From: Dactylonectria macrodidyma
Lineage: Eukaryota; Ascomycota; Sordariomycetes; Hypocreales; Nectriaceae
DNA: 64,000 nucleotides
Direction of reading: 5' to 3'
Assembly (NCBI GenBank): GCA_020744425.1
Contig: JAGMUV010000031.1
Coordinates: 62,001-126,000, forward strand
Part shown: in pieces, positions 11,645-21,087 of the stretch
Layout: each line of letters begins with the position of its first letter
Position numbering within the stretch: position 1 is the first letter of the stretch
Notes under the pieces: model-generated
The model's database searches: none
What the model saw: only the letters and a program-made list of their open reading frames with translations
What the model was told of the DNA's origin: nothing
Translations under genes and position numbers: made by a program

Positions 11645-12280
11645 ATTACTAGGAAGCTTTGGCCTAGCTTTGTCTTAAGAGACAACCCCAATAACAACAA
11701 AAACATACCCTCGTTAAGGGCCTGCTGCTGCAACAATTTCCCATTGCTATATTTGATATTAATCAATATTCAAATCGAATAGCCTTATCCTCAGATTCAA
11801 GATAAAGTGAACATGGTACATAGGCCACTAGGGATCTATTCAAAACGCACAATCAACCCCTTTCGGCGTCTTCGTGTATGAGCTTCATCTATTGCCATAG
11901 TTCAGTTATCACTAGTTTTTATGTCAGCTATACATATGTAAACCTGCGCATACTAAACAATGAATGAGTCTACCCAGTTAGAACCCTACTATCACCTCAG
12001 TATTGATTAAATTGCTGATTTAGTAATGAATGAATGAATGTGAAGCTGCTACCCCGTAAAGGTCCAGAGTGGCCTATCACCGGCAGCTTGGAGATGGATC
12101 CCTAATTTGGCATATTTGAATTAGCTAGATTCCCCTCTGGTGACCTTAACGGAGGTTTCTACGGCAGGTAGGATAGGACGGGATAGGCAGCCTTAACGAA
12201 ACTAAACCCAATTTGCGTTTCGAGTATTATAGTAAAGTCAAGCTTCTATTGCCATATTGCGTAAGTGGGTGCAATATATA
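11645..12280. other. Intergenic region between convergent genes
   Basis: The 3' flanks of the FAD oxidase and the dehydrogenase. AT-rich, with a short AATG repeat near 12027-12041. No gene seen. Confidence 0.6.
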
Positions 12281-13610
12281 TTAAAACCCTGGGAAGTGAT
12301 ATGGATCTTCTGCTGGCCTTCTCTCTGTTCCTCCATCATTCTTCAAGCCTCCTAAGAAGCTGGTGTTTAGTGTATACAACTCTGGGTCCGCCCTAATTGC
12401 AGACGTTTGGGCAATAACATCTTCTAGATCTTGCTGAGCGTCGAAATACTTTCCCTTGAGCGCCTCCTTCGCAATGCCAGTAGCTAAGGCAACAGATACC
12501 ATGCCACTTAGGTAGGGAGAGTCCTTAAAGTCTTTCAAGCTATCGAGAAGCATCTCCCCCACGTGAGGGTACTCAACGAAGAATTCAGCTAGACTTTCTA
12601 CTCCTAAGGTTAGTAGAGGCTCCTCAAGGGCACGATACGAAGAACGCAAAAGCAAAGACAGGAAATAAGGATGCCATACTGGGCGATGTAAGATTCGAGG
12701 GAACAGCTCCAGGATGAAGCGCGTATATGTGAATATCGTGTTGTCCGGCCAAGTCTAGCTCCCGCTGCCAGCAGCTCGTCATCCTGATCAGGGCGGCCTT
12801 GCCTGTGCAGTAGATTGTGTTGAACGGAATGTCGGACGTCCCACCGCGTGAGGCCACGTTGATGACGCAGCCTCGTTGTCTTTGCATGAAGCTCGGCATC
12901 ACCAGCCGCGTCAGGTAGAATGGGCCCAGCAGGTTGACGCCCAGCCCATCAAGCATGCTTTCGGGGGGGTGAGAGTGCAGCTAGAGGGCCGCGACCGGTT
13001 AGCCAAAGTCCCATATCTCGTACATGTCTCTGTCATGTTGGGGTTTGGAACCAGTCGGCATACCGGTCCTAAGTGGTCCACTCCTGCGTTGTTGACGAGC
13101 ACGTCGATGCTGCCGATACTCCTTTCAGTCTGTCGTAAGACAATTATTAACATCGACGGTCAATTATACTTGGAAAAGGGGCGCGGCATAAGGAGAGTTG
13201 GGGAGTATTTAGGCTGTACTATGTATGGAGCGTACCGTTTCCACGAGCTCCCGGCAGCTGGCCAACTCAGAGATGTTGCACTGGATGAATGTGACGCTGG
13301 TCGCTCCCAAGCCTATACACCGATCTTTGAACCCAGCCGGGGCCGGAGTACGGTTGTACACGAGGACTAGCTTCGCGCCAGCAACAGCAAAACACTCTGC
13401 CATAGCTCGACCGATAGTTCCTGCGGAGCCTAGCATGAAAGCGTCAAAGTCAGCTTGGCAAACATTACGTGGTTCTAATGGCAGCCCCAGCGAGGAGCTG
13501 TTTTACTCACCTGTGATCAACGCGACTTTGTCCCGTAACGAGCCTTTAAACTTGGCGGGCTGAATAAAAGAGTAAATTTCATTGTGTAGCCGAGGGCTGT
13601 ATTGAGTCAT
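12281..13610 (-). CDS. Short-chain dehydrogenase/reductase
   Basis: An NAD(P)-dependent oxidoreductase of the classical SDR family. The ATG at 13610 opens MTQYSPRLHNEIY..., then KVALITG joins across an intron (about 13440-13510) to SAGTIGRAMAECFAVAGAKLVLVYN, the dinucleotide-binding motif in a TGxxGTIG variant. After a second intron comes IDVLVNNAG, after a third GVNLLGPFYLTR and the active site INVASRGG with YCTGK (Ser-Tyr-Lys). A fourth intron probably precedes ESLAEFFVEYPHVGEMLLDSLKDF and the tail. The C-terminal extension of about 100 residues resembles fungal SDRs of secondary metabolism. It is convergent with the FAD oxidase. Substrate unknown. Splice sites were chosen by frame and GT/AG and are approximate for the last intron. 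Confidence 0.85.
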
Positions 13611-14860
13611 GGTAGGAGTATCGACGTCTGGTGTAGCGTGGTAGATTTGGCTGGCTGTTTGGTTGTCTTGGACTAGTTTTACCGTCCCTTGTTTGTAAGG
13701 CCACGCGTTGAGTTCCAGCTCATTCTATCTCCAGAATGGGTGCTTCCTCCTTCATATGCATTCTGAGTAGCTGCCGATACCTCCTTTAATCCAAGAAGGC
13801 AGCCAGGCACCATGAGTGCCTGGCTGCATGGGATCCGAAAGTAGCGTGACATGAGACCTCTACGCCGTCTCCATTGCGGGAACACAAACAGTCACGTTGG
13901 CGAACTGGCTAGGCGTGAGTGTCACGTCCTGTCAAGCGGGTCCTTTGCAAAGCACCGTCGGATCTTCTTCTTTTGCCCGGGACGGCCCATTTTCTGCAGA
14001 CCGTGGGGCCCATGTTTCCGCAGTCCGGAGACCCCCCCCCCCCCCCCAGGTTATCGTGTTTGTTCCGCACACCTCCCCACATGGAGCATCGGCTTGCCGA
14101 TGAATGCGGAGACAAGCCGACCATTTTAGCGCGGGGATGGAAACTGGATACCCTCGGCCCAGCCTCCTCGTTGTCCACGTCGGAACGAGATGGAGCAGAT
14201 AGCAGCCTTACCAATCAGCTAGTCTACTTACTTTGACACTCTAGGGGACAACTGCATTGTTGTGCCCGGCTGCCTCCAGAATTACCAAGGATCCAGCAAC
14301 GTCACGTCGGCTATTCGAGCAGGGGGGTGATACTGGACGGTCCGACGCAAACACGGCGCTCATTTCGGCATTGACTAAGAGGGGCCATGGTTCCGGGAGC
14401 TTCAAATCCGCACCGGCGTGAAATTGCCCGATTCGCTCCCAGGATTCCTCGCATCGTCGGCATGCCGACCGATATGTGGGGTGGAAATGCGGGACTCTCG
14501 GTCAGGATCCTTTGCGTGTTCGTACAGGGTTTTCACCAGAGTCAGGCACTGCTACACTCGGCACGGTGGTCGTGGGCCTAGTACCATCCCAACTCGCTAA
14601 TGTTGCGACGTTTCCTCTAGGCGGCAATGGTATTTGGCCTTCATTTGGGCGTTGCTTGTGTGCATGGAAGTGCACTTCTCGGTCATATAAAAGTCGTGTT
14701 CTTGTTGGATTCTCAGAAGAATTTCTCGCCATCCCAGTCTACTACCATTATCTGCCCCGTTTCACCTCAAGCACACGAAGCCGCTTATATCCCTCTCGTT
14801 CTTGCTAAGTCCTTAACGACCTATTCATTATTACTATTCAAATACAAACATTCTGCCGCC
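13611..14860. other. Long upstream region of the SnoaL-like gene
   Basis: About 1.25 kb shared by two divergent genes. It has a run of 16 C at 14032-14047 and a TATA-like box at 14686-14693. Open frames on both strands here have no recognised domain and overlap the C run. Confidence 0.6.
14686..14693 (+). promoter_or_regulatory. TATA-like box
   Basis: TATAAAAG lies 168 bp upstream of the ATG of the SnoaL-like gene, in a plausible core-promoter position if the leader is about 140 nt. Confidence 0.45.
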
Positions 14861-15322
14861 ATGTCCAACGCCGCCGTTCTCGCTGATGTTGAGAGGATCT
14901 GGAAGGAGCAGTTGACCGACCAGCCGAAGCAGACGCCCAAGCAAATCAAGGCAGCCAAGGCTGTCATTGAGCTCTTCGAGGCAACCTTCAATTATCACGA
15001 CTATGACGTGACCCGTCGCCTTGTCGCAAAGGACTATATCCAGCATAATGTCACCGTCGGCACCGGCCAGGATTCCATCCTCGAGTTTGCAGCGCGGGAG
15101 TGTGCGGACCCGGCTACGCGCCCACTATTCGGCTATAAGCGCATCTTGGTGGATGGCCAGTATGTTGTTGTTCACCTCTTGGTCAAGATGCGCAATGGAA
15201 CGGGGGATCTTAAGGTTATCGAGATCTTCCGCTATGAGGATGGCGTGTTTACCGAGCATTGGGATTCCATGGCTCCAATTCCCCCCCTCTCTGAGCATAA
15301 GAACTCCAATGGCGTCTTCTGA
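14861..15322 (+). CDS. SnoaL-like (NTF2-fold) protein
   Basis: A 153-residue intron-free protein. The ATG at 14861 is in a good context (GCCGCCATG). The middle and end match the SnoaL-like fold: FNYHDYDVTRRLVAKDYIQHN, then GQDSILEFA, and FRYEDGVFTEHWDSM, which is the usual end of this family (IFR..dGki.EHWD). Members act as small cyclases or isomerases or bind small molecules; the catalytic Asp and His positions cannot be assigned without a model. It sits between an SDR and a cleavage dioxygenase, consistent with acting on an intermediate of the same pathway, but this is inference. Confidence 0.85.
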   Translation: MSNAAVLADVERIWKEQLTDQPKQTPKQIKAAKAVIELFEATFNYHDYDVTRRLVAKDYIQHNVTVGTGQDSILEFAARECADPATRPLFGYKRILVDGQYVVVHLLVKMRNGTGDLKVIEIFRYEDGVFTEHWDSMAPIPPLSEHKNSNGVF

Positions 15323-16671
15323 GCCATTGGGTAATGTGGGTTAGATACGCATTCGGCGTGGAGGGCAATATAGTTCGCTCCACAGTCCAGGTGGCATTCT
15401 GTCGGTAGAAATAAATCAAGAATATGGACATCAAAGGCACAGCGTGATCTTCAGGCGACCTCAGTACGGCTAATAAATTCCCCTCTCCGTTCCCCCATTC
15501 AACCTAGCGATAAGATTGTTGTAAAAGACTCAGGTAAAACCCCCAATTAGTTATAAATCATCAGCTTCTATAACTTCGGCTCCATCTGATATGGCCATGG
15601 ATTGGCATATATAACTGACCAAGTTTAGTATACTGCTTCGGATGGCATGTTTCTTGTTTCTTCTATGGTGCACAAGGTTGTTTATTTAAAGATCAGTACT
15701 CCTTTGCGACCAAAACAAATCAGAGTAAAATGAGACAAGATAGATAAATAGAACAAGAAATAATAAGGGTTCGAGGCATAATTGTTGGAACATCGCGGCC
15801 AAGATACATACAAGCAGCAGATGGGATGCGGCAGGTGGTATGTGCGCCCACCTGGAAGCGATAAGGGGACTGCCTTATCGGCCTGTGGGGCACAGATCCA
15901 TATCTCCCCACTGCGCACCTGCTGGCTAGTTAGATGATACAACAACACAAGATCCATCAATACGAAGCCTAAATACAGCACTATTTCGGCTTCAACCAGT
16001 GGTTCGAACCCTACCCTTGTGAAACCTACAATAATATTATTAAAAATTAATGCTAGGTTTTCTCTTCAACTCTAAAAACAAGCCCTTATAAGTGAACACT
16101 TATTGTGGGTCATGATTTTTGTCATCACTTATCCTAACCAATCAGTCATCAGTCCGTTATTAAATGCTGAGACAGTCTGCGCTGATGCGTCGAACAAGTG
16201 ATCTTCGCAATACTGACGAGTCAAATGGAGGATGCACCGCCGGCTTTGAAATCAGAAGCTTATGATTTGTGAAGCCTTGAAATGTCGGTTCGCAGCGTTG
16301 GAGGTTTGCCCGACTTCCCGATGACATTCCGACGATGTCCTAGATCCCGGGGTCAGGTGCCGAGCGGGATACTCCGAGATTTGGGGCATGGGGATTGCCA
16401 GACGCCCTCGGTCCCCAGGAGTGTACCTATGAACGGCCCGAGCCCGCCACGACGTTAATTGTTTTTTGTGCTGTTAGGTTTAGGCGCCGTTTTTGTACGA
16501 TGCACAAGGGCTCGCATGACATTGGCGTTTGCACACAAGTAGATAGATGTACATATAGTGGAGGATCATCCAACAACCATCGGGGGTCAGCAAACATTCA
16601 CATTCAAGAGCAACCATCAAAAGCATCCCTCACAGTTGTCTCTGCATTGCCAGTGTGCCATATTCCCAACC
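15323..16671. other. Intergenic region holding a solo LTR
   Basis: Apart from the solo LTR at 15783-16030, a short inverted repeat ATAAGTG AA CACTTAT is seen near 16089-16104. The remaining sequence is the upstream region of the cleavage dioxygenase. Confidence 0.6.
15783..16030 (+). repeat. Solo LTR, 248 bp, with 5-bp target duplication
   Basis: Begins TGTTGGAACATCGCGG and ends CCTTGTGAAACCTACA (TG..CA ends). It is flanked by ATAAT on both sides (15778-15782 and 16031-16035), the 5-bp duplication expected of LTR retrotransposon insertion. A second copy, in opposite orientation, is at 25672-28844, split by a Fot1-type transposon. Confidence 0.9.
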
Positions 16672-18264
16672 ATGGCGACCGACGGACCCTCTCCTCCCTT
16701 TCCACTTCCCCCGCCCAATCCCAACTACTTTGGTCTGAAGTCCGAATGGCCCCCAGCATTCGGGCCAAGCGACGTTGGCCACCCAGGTCATATTGAAGGC
16801 GAGATGGCCAACCTGGTTGTCCATGGTGAGATTCCGAAGCAGATTGACGGGACTTTTTACCGCATCATGATCGACCCCTTCTATCCTACAGCGGCCATGA
16901 ATCCTCCTGTGGAAGGTGACGGCAATGTGTCGGCATTCCGCATCAAGGACGGCAAGGTTGAGATGAAGATCCGATATGTCGACACCGAACGCCTCAAGCT
17001 CGAGCGTAAGGCTAACAAGAGGCTGTTTGGGCTTTACCGCAATCCCTATTCTCACCACCCTTGCGTGCGCTCGGCCGTCGATTCAACAGCAAACACCAAC
17101 TTATTCTGGTGGGGCGGTCACCTCCTTGCTCTAAAGGAGAATGCCCTTCCGTACGCCATGGACCCTGATACGCTGGAGACACGAGGATATGACCCCTTCA
17201 AAGCACCCGGCAAGACGTATTCTGCACACCCGAAGATTGATCCCTTTTCTGAGGAGCTTGTTGGCTACGGCTATGAGGCTAAGGGGCTTGGCACTACGGA
17301 TATTGTTGTCTACTCCCTTTCTAAGGCTGGGGAAGTCCTCGAGGAGCAGTGGGTAAAGGGTCCCTGGTGTGGGCCAATCCACGACTGCGCTATCACAACC
17401 AATTTCGTCATCCTATTCTTCTGGCCGTACAACGTGGACGTCGAGGGCATGAAGAAGGGCGGCCAGCACTGGGTCTGGACTGAGGAGCACCCAGCTACCT
17501 TCATGCTGATCCCCCGTCGCAAGAACAAGGTGCCTGCCGGCTGGCAACCTGGCGAACATCGCGTCTACCAGTGGAGTCGGCCCGCATTCTTAATCCATGC
17601 CGCCTCGGCATGGGAGGAGTCCGGCAAGGTATATATCGAGACGTCGCGGGTCTACGATAACATTTTCCCTATGTTCGGGGGCTTCACACCGAACGCGGAT
17701 CCTTCGGCCGATTTTGTGCGCTGGGAGCTCGATCCCAGCCAACCCACCTACGGGCGTGTACCAGACCCCGAGGTGGTCCTCGACCTCCCTTCGGAGTTCC
17801 CACGTACCGACGAACGTCTGATGGGCCGTCGGTACACCACGATTTTCCTTCCCGTTGTCGTTCCCGAGAAGGAAGAAAATGAGCTGCCATTGCCGCTCAG
17901 CCTGAATGGTTTAGCCAAGGTCAATAACAAAACCAAGGAGAAGGAGATTTTCTTTCCCGGCCAGAAATGCCTTGTTGAAGAGCCTATCTTCGTTCCCAGG
18001 AGTAGCGATAGCCCTGAGGGCGACGGCTGGGTTATTGCTATGATCCAGCGAGTTGAAGAGCGCAAGAGCGACCTAGTTGTCATCGACACCAGGGATTTTA
18101 CTCGTCCCGTGGGTATCATTGAACTCCCTCTATATGTTCGAAACCAGATTCACGGCAATTGGGTCGATGCCAAGTCCCGGAGCGGCGACATTGTGAAGCC
18201 GCTCTGCAGGGATCTGGGAGACGTCCAAGCCAGCGGAAGGGGTGCTCTTGACCCCTTGTCTTAA
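16672..18264 (+). CDS. Carotenoid/stilbene cleavage dioxygenase (RPE65 family)
   Basis: A 530-residue non-haem iron oxygenase that cleaves a carbon-carbon double bond in a polyene, stilbene or lignin-like substrate to two carbonyl products. The four iron-ligand histidines are visible in their usual contexts: YSAHPK (residue 186), GPIHDCAIT (237), FLIHAASAWEE (309) and NQIHGNW (494). The start at 16672 (CAACCATGG) is preferred to an upstream in-frame ATG at 16558 because the protein then has the normal length and a better initiation context. There is no intron. Length and the FHAAS/GPIHD pattern resemble the fungal stilbene-cleaving branch more than retinal-forming enzymes, but that is an impression. 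Cytosolic; no signal peptide. Confidence 0.9.
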   Translation: MATDGPSPPFPLPPPNPNYFGLKSEWPPAFGPSDVGHPGHIEGEMANLVVHGEIPKQIDGTFYRIMIDPFYPTAAMNPPVEGDGNVSAFRIKDGKVEMKIRYVDTERLKLERKANKRLFGLYRNPYSHHPCVRSAVDSTANTNLFWWGGHLLALKENALPYAMDPDTLETRGYDPFKAPGKTYSAHPKIDPFSEELVGYGYEAKGLGTTDIVVYSLSKAGEVLEEQWVKGPWCGPIHDCAITTNFVILFFWPYNVDVEGMKKGGQHWVWTEEHPATFMLIPRRKNKVPAGWQPGEHRVYQWSRPAFLIHAASAWEESGKVYIETSRVYDNIFPMFGGFTPNADPSADFVRWELDPSQPTYGRVPDPEVVLDLPSEFPRTDERLMGRRYTTIFLPVVVPEKEENELPLPLSLNGLAKVNNKTKEKEIFFPGQKCLVEEPIFVPRSSDSPEGDGWVIAMIQRVEERKSDLVVIDTRDFTRPVGIIELPLYVRNQIHGNWVDAKSRSGDIVKPLCRDLGDVQASGRGALDPLS

Positions 18265-18870
18265 GCGGAGTGATGAGGCGAACAGCCGAGGAGCGAATAT
18301 GAGATATTTTAGTTGAAGGGTCAGTTCAGGGCGAAAACGTCACTATGCTTGAAAATGCCGATTTTACCATTATCCTCTTGCTTCATCCAGACCAAGCGCT
18401 CCTTACCGCTTCATACTTGGCTCAACCCTCTAAAAATCTGCCAAGGCGATAGAAACACCTGCCGGTGATTACATTGCTGCTGAGCAGTGGATTTCGTAAT
18501 TTCTATGAGAAGTTCGCTCCTCATTCTTACACAGAGCTCTGGGCTGGGATGAAACGCCAGCTCCCGGACATAGCATACCACATGGCTAATATTAGAGGCA
18601 AAGAGCGGCTCGATAAGCAGCGATAGCTAGGAAATTCTCTAAGTGGGAGTCTTCAACCAGTTTGAAAAAGTATGTAACTTAATTATCTGTCTGTTTGGGG
18701 CAATTGCTTAAATTTAGAGGTTAAAAATAAAATATTTCAGTCGAGGTAGTATTAACTAGTAGGCATTAAACTCAAAAATATTGCAGGAGTGCAAAAGTAA
18801 AAGCTAGGGATGAGTTTTATAAATTAGTCAGCTTTTTAACTATTTATCCGTTACTCTGTAAGGTTCCTGC
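18265..18870. other. Intergenic region with a small coding-like remnant
   Basis: Mostly AT-rich 3' flank shared by two convergent genes. The one coding-like piece is listed separately. Confidence 0.5.
18453..18626 (+). pseudogene. Short coding-like remnant, unknown
   Basis: A 57-residue open frame without its own ATG, ending TAG. It includes FRNFYEKFAPHSYTELWAG and a basic tail ending RLDKQR. The residue composition looks protein-like and not like a shadow frame, so it may be the end of a lost gene. I do not recognise the family. Confidence 0.3.
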
Positions 18871-20020
18871 TCAAGCAGTAACATGCTTTCTAAGAAAGCC
18901 CTTGAGCGACATCAGGTTGGCCCCATCGCCCGACTCTCCCTTCGCTTCAGCAGCCTTTGCCTTCAACTCGCCCGCAGTCACCACATCGTTCACCACACCG
19001 TAATATAGGCCGCCTGAGTACTGGCAGAAGCCGAACATGTTCTTGACCGTTTCGAAAGCCCCGACACCAAAAGTCTCCATCTGCATCCATTCAACTGGCA
19101 TGAATCGCGCCTTCTTCCCCGTAACTGTTCCAAAATCAACATAATTCTTCATCGAGGAGGGATCACAGGGTGCATACCTTCCTGAAAGTCGGCCGTTAAC
19201 CGGCCTGCAGTTGCACTTGAGCTGATAGCTTGCACCAGACGCCTATTATACGTCTCCGGCGCGAGGAATACACCGTGAACGAGATCCCCATAGTCATCAC
19301 TGATAGAAATAAAGGGCATCTCCTCGTTACCTCCCCATCGGGGGATTCGCAGAGTAAGGTACCCCTCTTTATCAGCGGTAAATGGGAAGCCTCCAAACAA
19401 TGGGGCAACCTCTTCGGAGAGATGGTTCTCCATATACCAACCTGGGCTGACAATGATTGCAGTCTCGAAGACATCTTTGTTCTTAGCGTATTCGCCAATG
19501 TCATACTTCTCTACTACAGCTTAGCACTAGGTTCTTGAAGAATGCAAGCAGCACAAACCTTCGAAGGACTTGTTAGGCACAGCCCCATCGGTGATCTTGG
19601 AAGCAGACGCCATGCCACTGTACACAAGGTGACGCACTCCAGCCTCAGCCGCGGCGTCAACCAAAATCTTTCCAAGGTCAGTCTCGCTAGGGCCGTCAGG
19701 TTGGTTCACTTCCTGCCAATGCCTTAGTACTCCTCGTTTCAGCCGGACCCCAGCGCACTCACAGGAGCATCTGAGTTAGTGTTAATAAAAACTCCCCAAC
19801 TTCCCCTGAATGCTTCCACAACCTGGTCCCTGACAAGGCCATCGGCCTGGAAAATCTCGACTCCCTGTGCTTTAAGGCCCTTCGCCTTCTCAGAGTCTGG
19901 GTTTCGAGTAACACCCCGAAGAGTGAAGGTTTTAGCCTTGTTTTGAAGTAGTGAAGCTACGACGCTGCCACCTTGGGAACCAGTGGCACCGTAAACCGTG
20001 ATGAGTTTGGAGGAAGACAT
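18871..20020 (-). CDS. NmrA-like NAD(P)-binding protein
   Basis: Starts at 20020 with MSSSKLITVYGATGSQGGSVV, the GxxGxxG dinucleotide-binding motif of the NmrA/atypical SDR family. The first intron (about 19710-19760) leads to NQPDGPSETDLGKILVDAAAEAGVRHLVYSG; the second (about 19510-19560) to KYDIGEYAKNKDVFETAII and WYMENHLSEE; the last exon ends ...GFLRKHVTA. The join near 19140-19170 does not give a clean GT/AG intron of normal size, so there may be a small frameshift or a very short intron there. Family members are redox sensors or isoflavone-reductase-like enzymes; the active-site Tyr-x3-Lys is not present in an obvious form. It is convergent with the cleavage dioxygenase. Confidence 0.8.
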
Positions 20021-21087
20021 GATGTAGACAAAAGTGTAGAGATGAGTTGATTGGAAGTGATGGATTCAGTGCGTTAGTTTCAAGGTTTGCTTAAAGTTGT
20101 TATGCTTACTGATGAGGCCTTCTAACACGACCCTACCCGGTAATATATATACTCAATACAGACGAACGTAACGCGATATCGTAATAGCATCATCTCCGCT
20201 CAGTTGCACTATACTGACTCCCCGTGTACGAAGTGGAAACTACCCCCAGTTATGTTCACCAATCATGCACTGCGCCAAGCCGAAGCCGTACAGAAACTCC
20301 GCAACCTAAAATGCTTAGACCAGCATGGTGGGTTATAAAGCCGAAGCCGAACATTCCGAGTAATATTCGATCGGGATGTATGCCCACTTTCTCCTCACAA
20401 TTTAGACGAGTCTTTGTAAGCGGCACAGAATGTGTGACCAATAGGGCACTAAATATTAACGGCTGATTTTCTCATTATTTGTCAAGCCCCACATCCCGCA
20501 GATGCAATGGATATTTATAGTGCGCCAGAGTCCCGGCTTCCTCGATCAATTCGCGTATCTGGATATGAGGGTCTCGACCTATGACTCTCAGTATTCGTCT
20601 CCTTTCCCGGTCTCCTAGCTTGCGCGGCCGGCCGCGCTTGGTTGAACATGACCACATTGTTGATCGTGATACCACCGTACCACACCATAAATCGCATGTC
20701 GAGAGACCCCTTCATCCCGCGCGATCCGGGGGGCGGATACGCCCAAATTATATCTTCAAACAATCCTCGTTCTCGTATGAGGAGAATGATGCACTCGCGG
20801 AGCCATTCTGACCTGATTTGGTTGCGCAATTGGTGGTTGAAGTTGATGTTGATTTTGGTGAAGGTAGAGGGAAAGCGGGGTACGGAAAAATGTGTCGTTA
20901 CTTTTTCACCCCCACTGTAGATAGGTATAAGAATGCCCAATGTCTCCACGATTATTTCTTTCATTTCCCGTCGTAATTTGCTAGACCTCCCCAGTGGATC
21001 CACCCCATCGGGTCCAATCTTTAGTGCCGTCGGCTCGTTCTCGATTACCGTATCTCAGGTCTGCCAGAGCCCTTTCTTTAGAGCGAC
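20021..21087. other. Divergent upstream region with a Tc1-like relic
   Basis: Between the NmrA-like gene and TF2. A transposase-like fragment is listed separately; the rest has no recognisable gene. Confidence 0.5.
20475..20660 (-). pseudogene. Tc1/mariner-like transposase fragment (N-terminal helix-turn-helix)
   Basis: About 55 residues reading KRGRPRKLGDRERRRILR and then REL(I)EEAG resemble the paired helix-turn-helix region of fungal Tc1/mariner transposases. No catalytic domain follows in any frame and no terminal repeats were found, so this is a remnant. Confidence 0.4.

Noticed and set aside
15682..15981. Hydrophobic minus-strand open frame in the SnoaL downstream region
   Set aside because: It runs across a solo LTR and its flank, with no domain.
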